Below, piece by piece: positions 1-7,508 of a DNA stretch of 13,634 bases. Every line of letters starts with the position of its first letter. Positions within the stretch are counted from its first letter, which is position 1. The notes below the pieces were generated by a model, which was given only the letters and a program-made list of their open reading frames with translations, was not told the origin of the DNA and did not search any database. The translations under genes were made by a program, and so were the position numbers. This stretch comes from Candidatus Poribacteria bacterium (GTDB lineage Bacteria > Poribacteria > WGA-4E > UBA9662): the NCBI GenBank assembly GCA_002729015.1, contig PBVO01000069.1:90743-104376 (forward strand), given 5' to 3'.

Positions 1-204
1 CTCGAACTTATCATGGAATTGGGAAAAATGAAAAAAATGGTTGTCTTATCGACAAATCATCTAAATATAATTCAGGAAGTTTGTAATCGGGTGGCCATCT
101 TGTATAAAGAAAAATTGGTATATTTTGGATCTACGCCATCCGATTTACCCTCTAGTTATCAACAATTGGTAAAACCTGAAATGGTCGTAGATTCGACTAA
201 TTAG
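1..204 (+). CDS. ABC transporter ATP-binding protein, C-terminal fragment
   Basis: The frame is open from the first base and ends at TAG (202-204), so this is the last 67 residues of a gene that starts outside the window. The segment VVLSTNHLNIIQEVCNRVAI holds the H-loop histidine after the strand that follows Walker B. It continues with a K-x-K-L-V-x-F-G turn, as in ABC ATPases of the CcmA/ABC-2 type (usual pattern STH-L-x-E-x-x-x-L-C-D-R-V-A-I-L). The Walker A, signature and Walker B motifs would lie upstream, so substrate and partner cannot be read here. The next gene starts 8 bases after the stop, suggesting one transcript with the heme protein and the YkoE-like protein. An ECF-type ATPase is possible from the neighbours, although the local sequence looks more like the CcmA/ABC-2 group. 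Confidence 0.8.
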   Translation, partial: LELIMELGKMKKMVVLSTNHLNIIQEVCNRVAILYKEKLVYFGSTPSDLPSSYQQLVKPEMVVDSTN

Positions 205-212
205 AGATTTCA

Positions 213-683
213 ATGGCAGTTATAATTCAGTTTGGATGCGGATTTTTATCTGCAATGGCAATTTCTATCCCATTGATCTGGTGGTTGGGTTTTGGACAAG
301 TTCGACACCCGTTAAGTATTGTCGGATCCATATCCATCTTATTAGCGAGTGTATATATTCTACGTTCTAAAGGGATTGTCCAATTTGGTAAACGCCAAAT
401 TTGGATTCGATTTCACAGAATCTTAGCCAGTTTTGGGTTGACGCTTATTTTTATCCACGGGGCCTTCAAGCCTACTTACTGGTATTCTTGGTTACCTCTC
501 ACATTGGCTCTTGGTAGTCTAGTTACAGGTATAATGATTTCGATAGCTAAGATTCGGGACAGAAAACGTATCCGACTGATTCACTCTTTTTTGTCCCCCT
601 TTCTGCTGACAAGCATTGTCTTACATGGTATTAAAAAAATGGATCATGACAAATTTTTCCCTTATCTGGAGAACACCAAGTAG
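213..683 (+). CDS. Diheme b-type membrane cytochrome domain (probably frameshifted from the c-type part that follows)
   Basis: This is a 156-residue protein with about five hydrophobic segments (roughly 5-27, 33-50, 66-84, 92-110, 124-140). Two helices each carry a histidine pair with exactly 13 residues between: H68/H82 and H124/H138. H-x13-H is the spacing known for bis-histidine heme b ligands in ferric-reductase-type proteins, although here the pairs lie within single helices, so which helices share a heme is inference. The likely role is electron transfer across or to the outer face of the inner membrane. There is no NAD or flavin domain. The ATG lies 8 bases after the upstream stop, with AGAGAT as a weak ribosome site. 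The last seven codons (YLENTK and stop) read out of phase. Adding one T to the T run at 654-658 would instead continue FFPLSGEHQ into the CxxCH segment. Confidence 0.75.
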   Translation: MAVIIQFGCGFLSAMAISIPLIWWLGFGQVRHPLSIVGSISILLASVYILRSKGIVQFGKRQIWIRFHRILASFGLTLIFIHGAFKPTYWYSWLPLTLALGSLVTGIMISIAKIRDRKRIRLIHSFLSPFLLTSIVLHGIKKMDHDKFFPYLENTK

Positions 684-919
684 CTTGTACCCAATGCCAT
701 ACAGGTTCCAACTATATAGATTATACTTGTTTAACATGTCATGCTCATAATAACCCGGAAGTACTAGAGCCACATTCTATTCATGGTGTTATTCCTTATA
801 ACCCGACCTCAACCGATGTTCAAGTAATCGCTCAATGTCTTGATTGTCACCAGACCGAGATTAATAAAACAGAATATGGGAAAAAACGTGCCAATTGGCA
901 TTATAACCCTTCATATTAA
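650..919 (+). pseudogene. Triheme c-type cytochrome segment, out of frame with the preceding gene
   Basis: This frame has no start codon or signal peptide, and it follows a TGA at 647-649, so it cannot be an independent exported cytochrome. It encodes three CxxCH heme c motifs: CTQCH (686-700), CLTCH (728-742) and CLDCH (836-850). Further histidines in HSIHG and NWHYN could be axial ligands. The lead-in FPLSGEHQVACTQCH matches the usual start of multiheme c domains (F-P-L-x-G-x-H-x-x-V-x-C-x-x-C-H). With one base added at 654-658 the upstream membrane protein runs directly into it, giving a cytochrome b-c fusion of about 235 residues ending at TAA 917-919. Possible causes are a homopolymer sequencing error, a recent mutation or programmed slippage. 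The phase (C AAA TTT TTC) is not a canonical X XXY YYZ site. A working c domain would sit in the periplasm. Confidence 0.75.
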
Positions 920-2747
920 CCATATTTTTAGGTTCAGATTCGAAATCCTACTCTTTCTTCTTTGCTTGGGTTTGTTAAGTTGTCGAGCCAATGATAATTT
1001 TGTTAGCCAGACAACCAACAATATAATTACTTTTATGCCAACGGGGGTAGATATTGAATTAGAGAAAAGCAGTATCATAAAATCGATAACAGTTTTTGAT
1101 GACAAACAAATTCAGATTAGCTCTACAGCTTTTTCCGGTCCACCAGCAAAAATAGAAAAAGTTTACTTCAATTGGTCATCAGGCAAGATTTATAGTTTCC
1201 GATTCCAAACAGAAACACAAATTTATTGGCAAAAAGAAACGGCACCCATAAAATCTCAGAAAGGTCGATTGGAACTTGGTATACCATTTCTTTCACCTAA
1301 CTCAAATTTTAACAAAAATCAAAAAACACCTGTGATTTTGCTCCAAAAAGCCCAAACACAGTTATCTGTACAAATCACAAACGGAACGGTTGCATCATCG
1401 ACCTATCACTTGAAAATTAAACTTCCAAATGGAATTCCAATCATTGTTAACGGACGATTTACCTCTCCATATCAGAAATGGCATAATTACTACCCGATTC
1501 AAATAGAAAGTACTGTTCCCAATGGACATATCGTGGCCAATTTACAGATAAAGCCGACTCTTAAAAATGAGGGAAGAAATTGGAATACAAGTCAACGGAT
1601 TTTTTTTCAAACTAAAACAATTGACGAATTACAGTCTTCTATTTCGATAGAAGAAGCTCATCTACCAACCAGCGTATCTGGTGACTTATTAACCCATCTA
1701 CAACCAAATACCCTTACACTACCCGGATACCTTGAGACCTTACTGCCACAGAAACATATAGATGATAGCTTCCCAGTTACCTTCCAAACCATCTACATTC
1801 GCAACAATCTGTCGGCAACTATACCAATCTTAGTTTCAGCAATGGTTCAGGAGAGGAATACCAAGAAGCCAATAATTTTTCTTTCACCCCCTTCGGATGT
1901 TCGATCTCAAAAACATCAGAGCTTTTCGGTGATCAATTTAGAACCACTTACTAGCAATGCTGTAAGTCTACCTCTATATGTAAACCCGAATCTAACTCCT
2001 AAACCCGGTAATTACCAACGAAAAGTCCAAGTACAACTTTGGGGAGTAGAAACCATAGTTGATCAGGCCTTGTTCCCTTTGAAAATAATTTTGCCAAATC
2101 GATTATCCTTCTTAGTAACAGTATTAGCCACAATTTGGGGAATATTGGGGTTAAGTTATTTGATCGCCAATTGGGAACAACTGATAGCAAAACTTAGTAA
2201 TAAAAATCTAATTCTAATTTCATTTTTCGGCGCCATTATCTTTGGATTTGTGAATCTACCATCTACTTTTTTGATTAGTCTATCCAATTTTCTTTTAGGG
2301 CCTTTCTCTTTTCTTATCACCGCATTCTTTAACGAGATTTTGTACTTCACATTGCTAGTTGCATTATTGACAATAGTCCCTCAGAAGGGCACCATTATAC
2401 TTGTTTCATCAGTTCGGTTTCTGCTCAATGGCATACTACTAGGGGCTATGTCTCCTATAATATTGATCAATCTCTTTGTTTCAGTAACCGGACTTGAAAT
2501 TGGATTTTGGCTAGCAGGTAAAGATCTAACCTCGCGCTTGAATTGTCTTATTTTAGCTATATTGTTTGGAATTTCCGATGCCTTAAGTACATGGGTTGAC
2601 TTTCAGATTGGTATTACCTTTTATCGGCTATTTTATGCTGACTGGTATATTTGGTTGATGGTTGGGCTGGGAGGTTTTTTATACACGTTCATCGGTGTTT
2701 TATTAGGTGCTCAACTAGGACGTCATCTACAGAAGGTAGTCAACTAA
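876..2747 (+). CDS. Exported lipobox protein with C-terminal YkoE-like (ECF S-component-like) membrane domain
   Basis: From ATG 876 this is 623 residues. The open frame extends back to TTG 840 inside the c-heme segment. The start is unresolved, since no clear ribosome site exists and GTG 888 is also possible. An N-terminal hydrophobic stretch ends in LLSC (Cys36), a plausible but not ideal lipobox. Residues 40-405 are beta-rich and extracytoplasmic, ending in an Ig/NEW3-like segment (PGNYQRKVQVQLWG). A membrane helix follows at about 410-431, then a polytopic domain at about 443-618. That domain matches the layout of YkoE, an ECF S component for thiamine precursors, as I recall it: a glycine-proline early on, then P-x-K-G-x-x-x-L-V-S, L-L-G-x-x-S-P, and G-L-E-x-x-F-x-x-A-G. 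Upstream ABC ATPase and heme genes suggest a transporter with redox input. The YkoE match is inference from pattern, and the substrate is unknown. Confidence 0.72.
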   Translation: MGKNVPIGIITLHINHIFRFRFEILLFLLCLGLLSCRANDNFVSQTTNNIITFMPTGVDIELEKSSIIKSITVFDDKQIQISSTAFSGPPAKIEKVYFNWSSGKIYSFRFQTETQIYWQKETAPIKSQKGRLELGIPFLSPNSNFNKNQKTPVILLQKAQTQLSVQITNGTVASSTYHLKIKLPNGIPIIVNGRFTSPYQKWHNYYPIQIESTVPNGHIVANLQIKPTLKNEGRNWNTSQRIFFQTKTIDELQSSISIEEAHLPTSVSGDLLTHLQPNTLTLPGYLETLLPQKHIDDSFPVTFQTIYIRNNLSATIPILVSAMVQERNTKKPIIFLSPPSDVRSQKHQSFSVINLEPLTSNAVSLPLYVNPNLTPKPGNYQRKVQVQLWGVETIVDQALFPLKIILPNRLSFLVTVLATIWGILGLSYLIANWEQLIAKLSNKNLILISFFGAIIFGFVNLPSTFLISLSNFLLGPFSFLITAFFNEILYFTLLVALLTIVPQKGTIILVSSVRFLLNGILLGAMSPIILINLFVSVTGLEIGFWLAGKDLTSRLNCLILAILFGISDALSTWVDFQIGITFYRLFYADWYIWLMVGLGGFLYTFIGVLLGAQLGRHLQKVVN

Positions 2748-2768
2748 ATTTACAAAATGATAGCAGAT

Positions 2769-2800
2769 TGACGAAAATGTTATCCAATAATCATTCGTCA
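2769..2800. repeat. Inverted repeat TGACGAA-N18-TTCGTCA before the VWA gene
   Basis: The two arms are perfect 7-base complements (2769-2775 and 2794-2800). They sit in the 60-base gap between the YkoE-like gene and the VWA gene, 7 bases before its ATG. No ribosome site is visible between the repeat and the ATG. It could be a transcription-factor site or an RNA hairpin that controls translation of the VWA gene. The long loop and short stem make chance possible. Confidence 0.35.
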
Positions 2801-2807
2801 TAATACA

Positions 2808-3803
2808 ATGGCCTTACTATCTCAAATATCGTTTAAAAACCCACTATTTCTTTTTCTAATTTTACTTGTCCCTTTAGTATATTGGATACGCCCAAAAAAA
2901 CCGACAGTTATAATCTCTGACCTAAATCTAACACAGGAGATACCAATTGGCTTTTGGGCTAAAGCTCGACCATTGTTATCGTTACTGAGAGGAATCATAT
3001 TTTCTTTATTGATCATAGCTCTTGCTCGACCTCAGGTCCTTGACAGCCAAAGCAAAACGAGTAAAGAGGCAATTGATGTTTTTATAATTTTAGATGTTTC
3101 TGGCAGTATGATGGCCGAAGATTTTGAACCTGATAATCGATTGACAGTTGCTAAATCGGTAATCAACGACTTTCTAAAAAACCGAAAAGAAGACCGTATT
3201 GGTCTTATTGTTTTTGCAGGACAAGCCTTAACTATATGTCCCTTAACATTCGACTATCATGTAGTAGGAGAAATTCTCGAAACTATCAAAGTTGGAATGA
3301 TCGAGGATGGAACTGCTATAGGATCAGCTATTGCAACCACAGTTAACAGACTACGCAATTCAACTACGAGTAGTAAAATTGCAATCCTGTTAACTGATGG
3401 GGAAAACAATGCTGGCGAAATTACTCCGCAAACGGCGGCGGAAATAGCTAAACTCTTTGGTGTTAGAATCTATACTATTGGTATGGGTAAAGAGGGTGGA
3501 GCAAGGATTCCATACAATGATCCTATATTTGGCAAGCAATATCGAGAAATTAGAGTCCATGTTGACGAAGAAACACTTAAGGAAATAGCTCAAACTACAA
3601 GTGGGACCTATTTTCGTGCCACGGATACAGCTAAATTAGAGTCTATTTATGAAGAGATTAATCGGATGGAAACCACACAGATTGCAACGACTCATTTCCA
3701 AAACTATAGAGAAATTTCTATTGATTTTTTGCTTCCAATAGCCATGGTACTTCTATTACTCGAAATTATATTATCGCAAACTAAACTTCGCACACTTCCA
3801 TAA
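2808..3803 (+). CDS. batA: BatA-like VWA domain membrane protein
   Basis: The 331-residue length is typical of BatA/BatB proteins. The N-terminus has FKNPLFLFLILLVPL as first membrane helix (about 11-27) and a second helix at about 60-76 ending in the family hallmark ALARPQ. The VWA domain (about 88-285) carries a complete metal-ion-dependent adhesion site: D96-x-S98-x-S100, T169 in EDGTAIGSAI, and D197 in LLTDGEN. A C-terminal helix (306-323) closes the protein. The VWA domain should face the periplasm. BatA proteins usually occur with a MoxR ATPase, DUF58 protein and BatB; none is visible here. It instead follows a transporter-like unit, after a 60-base gap carrying an inverted repeat. MoxR/VWA pairs are generally thought to act in assembly or metal insertion, so help with maturation of the upstream heme or transport complex is a reasonable but unproven idea. 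No Shine-Dalgarno sequence is seen. Confidence 0.88.
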   Translation: MALLSQISFKNPLFLFLILLVPLVYWIRPKKPTVIISDLNLTQEIPIGFWAKARPLLSLLRGIIFSLLIIALARPQVLDSQSKTSKEAIDVFIILDVSGSMMAEDFEPDNRLTVAKSVINDFLKNRKEDRIGLIVFAGQALTICPLTFDYHVVGEILETIKVGMIEDGTAIGSAIATTVNRLRNSTTSSKIAILLTDGENNAGEITPQTAAEIAKLFGVRIYTIGMGKEGGARIPYNDPIFGKQYREIRVHVDEETLKEIAQTTSGTYFRATDTAKLESIYEEINRMETTQIATTHFQNYREISIDFLLPIAMVLLLLEIILSQTKLRTLP

Positions 3804-3921
3804 ATTGCAGCAATAAAAAGTTGTTCTTTGTGAAATTAATATTTTCGATGGTGGGTAGATTGTACAATTAAGAACTTCTGCGAAGCATGAGTTTGACCAA
3901 AACCTTAGATTATAGAAATCG

Positions 3922-6372
3922 TTAAGATTTAGATACCTGTTGAATTACGATAGTAACTGGCGTACCTTTTTCCGGAATATTTGTTGAATTCACACGAAAA
4001 GTCTGATCGTCAATCCCACCAGAAAGTGGATGATTGATAATTGTGTCAGGGTCCCGGTGAAGGGCAATAATACTTTGAGAGACTTGAGCGGTAAACTGAT
4101 TATTTTTGATACGAGCACCAGTAAATACCCAATTGGTTCTCTGCATTTTTTGATTAGTAAGAGCATTCCAAACAAGATCTTCGGCAGATAAACGAATCAT
4201 CTCTTTTCCTCTTTTCCAATCAACCCATACATGTAATTCGTCTCCAATCGGCCGGTGTGGATCCCCTTGTACTGTTAGGTTCATACCTGGCGTCATATTC
4301 AGCCGTAATAAACCCAGCTGAATATGAATTGGTTCCGCTTTTACCATAATCAAACTCTCGTGAGTCTTACCTAGTTCAGTACAAGCAAAAAATTCCAAAA
4401 TTGTACTAGGACTCACAATGTTAATCTGACCTGGTATTGACACAGTTTCTTCGGCGACGTTTACTAATACGGATCCAATCTGATATAGTTCAGATGATAA
4501 TTTTTTGATAGACAGTTTAGAATCGATAGCTTTGGCTGACTTAGACCGAATATTTATTATTGCTCTATCTTTGTTATTCTCACGATTAAGGTCAGCAAGG
4601 AAATTGTCAGGATCAACAAAGACGGAAATTGTGTTTTTCCCTTCAACTTTCGCTACCCAGTCTATGGAAATACTAGTTTCACGATATTTAGGATTTATAA
4701 TTACTTCCTGCCGAGCAATTCTGTAAGATGAAGCCTTTTCGTTTTCTATGTAAAAGTCGATGTTTATCAAACCTTCTGCACTCGCTCCCTTGTTACAAAT
4801 AGTAACCGAGAGCTGCATTGGCTCACCAACCCTAGGCGAAGGAGGAGAAAAACGAAAAGTTTCAGGAACAACCCCCAAATCCGGCTGAACTGGTTCTGGA
4901 AGAGAATGAGACAAAAAGAGAAGTGCGAAACAAGTAGTAGGAAAATAGTCTTGAAAGTCAATCCATTGACCGTTGGGCTTCTGCTCGCTCACCAACATAT
5001 TGGCAATTTCTTGATACCAGTCATATCCGACGAGTTGATCCAACTTGGGTGGAATATCACAGAACCTTTGTAGTGCAACTAAATAATAGTAGTGCCAAGC
5101 AGTCGAACCCGGGTTACGATTAATTGTCCAATAGCGACGAATCCACTCTAATCCTCTCTGAATTTGACTATCTTCAATTGAAACACCACAAGCACGCAAA
5201 GCCCATAAGCCGGTAGCAGTCATACTACCATACACACCATCAGCCCAAGGTGAGCCACTGTCAACCAAATTATACAACCATCCACCCGTATCAGTTTGAT
5301 TCCGACGAATCCAAGCTTCCGCTTTTTCCCAAGTTTCTTTCGGTATAATTAAGCCCCATTGTTTGGCCGCATAAAGTGCATAAATAACCATATTCATATG
5401 TGCACCGTCAGCAGTTGATCCATACCCCCAACCTCCATTGTCTCTAGGGTCGGAGTATTCATCACCACCTACCGGTAACTGTTTTTTCGCAATTTGGTCA
5501 ACAGAAAATTGAGCGAGCTTCCGATACTTCGCATCACCAGTGGCAACCAAAGTCGGTACAATAATCGCATGTTGGTAAACTTCAAACTGGTTCCAGTCTT
5601 CGTTGACTAAAAAACTCAAGCCTTCCTGAATAGCTTGGTCATCCAAAGGAGGTTGTCCAAGTGCTTTACGTGCTGAAATAAGAGCCAAAAGAGCTATGGC
5701 CGTTTCTTGCCGGCTTTCCTCTCCAAAATCCCAAGCAGGACCAGCTTTTTGGTCTTCAGGTAATCCTTTCAAGGTTGCGCCACAAATAACACAGCTAAGA
5801 ATTAGTTGGTTTTCTGTACCACATTGGAAACAGGTGCGGCTGTGTCTGCCTTGTTGCGATTTTATCCAGTCAATTCCCTTCTGGATCGTAGAATGAATTT
5901 CATCAGTAGTGGCTGAGGGAAAAACCCGAGGTTCTGCGTTGATTGTTATAAACGCACGGTTATTATCTTGATTGGACTCGGCAATATGTTTCTTCTGGTT
6001 AGATGGGTTCACTTCAGCGTGAATTTGGGTTTGCCCGACAGGTACACGCCAACGAGCTACAAACTGTTTTGTTTGTCCTGGTTCTAAACCAATAATAACT
6101 TGCCGACACATAATCTGAATGGGATTACTTCTAGGTTCCCCCTCGTATAAGTTCAGAATAAGATCCTCATTTAGCGTAGGAGATCCCAAACCAATATTAG
6201 TGACATCAATAAAAACTGATATTTCCTGACCATCCGTTGGTGAGTTGTTGGAAAAGGAAAAACTTTCGGTGGTAATCTGGAAATCGGGTAAAGGTAAGCT
6301 TTGGGTCAAACCAGAAATAGAAAAGGCCAAAAAGCACAATGACAGTGAAACTCTGGCAAGGTAAAAAAACAC
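3922..6372 (-). CDS. Secreted CARDB / alpha-alpha toroid / CARDB / YdjY-like multidomain protein
   Basis: The open frame extends to 6423, but GTG 6370-6372 is the better start. AAGGGG lies 6 bases upstream, and it begins directly with a signal peptide (MFFYLARVSLSLCFLAFSIS). The longer form would begin inside a hairpin. The protein has 816 residues. About 28-146 is a CARDB-like beta sandwich (ending DNNRA). About 160-490 is a squalene-cyclase/prenyltransferase-like toroid with QW-like turns NGGWGYG, TGGWLY and NGQW. A C-x2-C-x9-C-x2-C loop (Cys181, 184, 194, 197) is inserted after the first toroid helix. About 496-608 is a second CARDB. About 625-812 resembles YdjY-type domains (GKTHESL, GDELHVWVDW, AEDLV, NWVFTG, HPLSGGIDD). 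No DxDD cyclase acid motif is seen, so a scaffold or binding role is likelier than terpene cyclisation. The YdjY call is from memory. Confidence 0.82.
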   Translation of the reverse strand: MFFYLARVSLSLCFLAFSISGLTQSLPLPDFQITTESFSFSNNSPTDGQEISVFIDVTNIGLGSPTLNEDLILNLYEGEPRSNPIQIMCRQVIIGLEPGQTKQFVARWRVPVGQTQIHAEVNPSNQKKHIAESNQDNNRAFITINAEPRVFPSATTDEIHSTIQKGIDWIKSQQGRHSRTCFQCGTENQLILSCVICGATLKGLPEDQKAGPAWDFGEESRQETAIALLALISARKALGQPPLDDQAIQEGLSFLVNEDWNQFEVYQHAIIVPTLVATGDAKYRKLAQFSVDQIAKKQLPVGGDEYSDPRDNGGWGYGSTADGAHMNMVIYALYAAKQWGLIIPKETWEKAEAWIRRNQTDTGGWLYNLVDSGSPWADGVYGSMTATGLWALRACGVSIEDSQIQRGLEWIRRYWTINRNPGSTAWHYYYLVALQRFCDIPPKLDQLVGYDWYQEIANMLVSEQKPNGQWIDFQDYFPTTCFALLFLSHSLPEPVQPDLGVVPETFRFSPPSPRVGEPMQLSVTICNKGASAEGLINIDFYIENEKASSYRIARQEVIINPKYRETSISIDWVAKVEGKNTISVFVDPDNFLADLNRENNKDRAIINIRSKSAKAIDSKLSIKKLSSELYQIGSVLVNVAEETVSIPGQINIVSPSTILEFFACTELGKTHESLIMVKAEPIHIQLGLLRLNMTPGMNLTVQGDPHRPIGDELHVWVDWKRGKEMIRLSAEDLVWNALTNQKMQRTNWVFTGARIKNNQFTAQVSQSIIALHRDPDTIINHPLSGGIDDQTFRVNSTNIPEKGTPVTIVIQQVSKS

Positions 6373-6413
6373 TACCTTCCCCTTCAAATCGAAATTAAGA
6401 TGAATAAAAGCAG

Positions 6414-6440
6414 CGTGTTGCACAAGATCTGTGCAACACG
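6414..6440 (-). terminator. Perfect 11-bp hairpin between the propeller and CARDB genes
   Basis: Arms CGTGTTGCACA (6414-6424) and TGTGCAACACG (6430-6440) pair perfectly around a 5-base loop. On the minus strand the hairpin begins 13 bases after the propeller gene ends and is followed by CTGCTTTTATT, a broken T run. It fits an imperfect Rho-independent terminator or attenuator that lowers expression of the CARDB/toroid gene relative to the propeller. A transcript-stabilising hairpin is an alternative. Confidence 0.6.
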
Positions 6441-6453
6441 TTAATCGGAGTTA

Positions 6454-7419
6454 TTACTGGCCGGACCAATGCCCAATAGAAACATAAGAAGGCATCATTA
6501 CGGGGTTTTCAACTAATTTTTGACCAGCGGCTGAATATTTGCTGACTCCACCTTGAAAACTCGATCCAAACTGATCAGCAATCCACACGGTACCATCCTT
6601 AGGATTAATGCTTAAACACAGAATTGCCATGCCTGCACCTTCAACCTTGACTAGCTCCGATCCGTTGTCGTCTAGTTTGACTAAAGTATTGGAGGCAGAA
6701 ATAAGCCATAAGCTATTATCTTTGGAATTGACACGAGGAGACATTGGCATTGGGTATGTTTCAATCCTCTTAATTTCTTGTCCACTGGGGTTCAGTTTAA
6801 CTAGTATATTTGCTTGTGTATCTGTTGCCCACACATTACCTGTGTTAGGATTAACAGCCACATAGGTTGGCTCATTTAAAGAAAAGGGGGTGGATGCAGG
6901 CTGACCGTTCGCATCATACCGTACAATTTTACCACGTTTATCAGTAACCCAACAGCTTCCATCTTTAATGTTAACCGAAACATCAGGCTCTAGTAAACCA
7001 GTGATAGTGGCAAGTATGCCAGATCCATCAGCAGCGATTTTGTAAGCGCTATCTATCCCACCAACCCAAATAGTGCCATCACTTGGGTTAACTGATGTTC
7101 GATTCGGACGGTTAATACCGGAGATTGGTTTAAAATCACCGACAGCCGTATCATAACGAAAGACAGTATTAGCAGCGCCAACACTAATCCAGACCACGCC
7201 CGTTTTAGGATCAACTTCTGCTGTTTGTACTTGACTCACATCCGGAATAGTAATGCCATTAGGGTCCATTAAGGCATCAGCAGAATCAAGCTTGTAAATG
7301 GTATCGCCGTTGCTAACGACCCAGCACTCACCATTGTACGCCGCGTTAATGGTAAGAAGCGGAAACATAATGAGAAAAGTAAATATAAAAAGCCCTCCAA
7401 TGTAGGGTTTTGTTGACAT
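6454..7419 (-). CDS. Secreted NHL/SMP-30-like beta-propeller protein
   Basis: A 321-residue protein with an N-terminal signal peptide (hydrophobic core about 8-24, probable cleavage near the NAA at about 25-27). The mature part is seven repeats of about 40-45 residues, with the pattern P-x-x-x-S-V-N-P-x-x-G-x-x-W-V-x-D then V-x-K-L-D-x-x-G. Clear copies are VNPSDGTIWVGG, VNIKDGSCWVTD, VNPNTGNVWATD and INPKDGTVWIAD. The first copy (GECWVVSNGDTIYKLDS) lacks its outer strand, and the C-terminal PSYVSIGHW could complete it, closing a seven-bladed ring. No catalytic residues are recognisable, so binding or a vgb/YncE-like role is only a guess. TTAGGAGAA 5 bases before the ATG is an excellent ribosome site. 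It precedes the CARDB/toroid gene on the same strand, and the two may act together at the cell surface or in the periplasm. Confidence 0.85.
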   Translation of the reverse strand: MSTKPYIGGLFIFTFLIMFPLLTINAAYNGECWVVSNGDTIYKLDSADALMDPNGITIPDVSQVQTAEVDPKTGVVWISVGAANTVFRYDTAVGDFKPISGINRPNRTSVNPSDGTIWVGGIDSAYKIAADGSGILATITGLLEPDVSVNIKDGSCWVTDKRGKIVRYDANGQPASTPFSLNEPTYVAVNPNTGNVWATDTQANILVKLNPSGQEIKRIETYPMPMSPRVNSKDNSLWLISASNTLVKLDDNGSELVKVEGAGMAILCLSINPKDGTVWIADQFGSSFQGGVSKYSAAGQKLVENPVMMPSYVSIGHWSGQ

Positions 7420-7508
7420 CTTATTTCTCCTAAATAATTTTTATCGAAGATAGAATGGTAGGGTCGGATAAAGTACCAGTACCCTTTCTTTAGAGGTGAA
7501 ATGCTCAG

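Noticed and set aside
650..690. Programmed -1 frameshift site between the heme domains
   Set aside because: The T5 run is not in canonical X XXY YYZ phase, and no clear downstream hairpin was found. Kept only as a minor alternative to an indel.
3859..3868. Palindrome ATTGTACAAT in the convergent gap as a bidirectional terminator
   Set aside because: Ten bases, AT-rich, no loop and no T run. The 3804-3921 gap shows no convincing terminator for either strand.
3922..6372. True squalene-hopene or other terpene cyclase
   Set aside because: Toroid repeats and QW-like turns are present, but the DxDD acid motif is missing and the protein is exported with CARDB domains.
6373..6423. Longer N-terminus for the CARDB/toroid protein from GTG 6423
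   Set aside because: The start would lie inside the hairpin stem with no ribosome site, and it would put 17 residues before the signal peptide. GTG 6372 has AAGGGG upstream.
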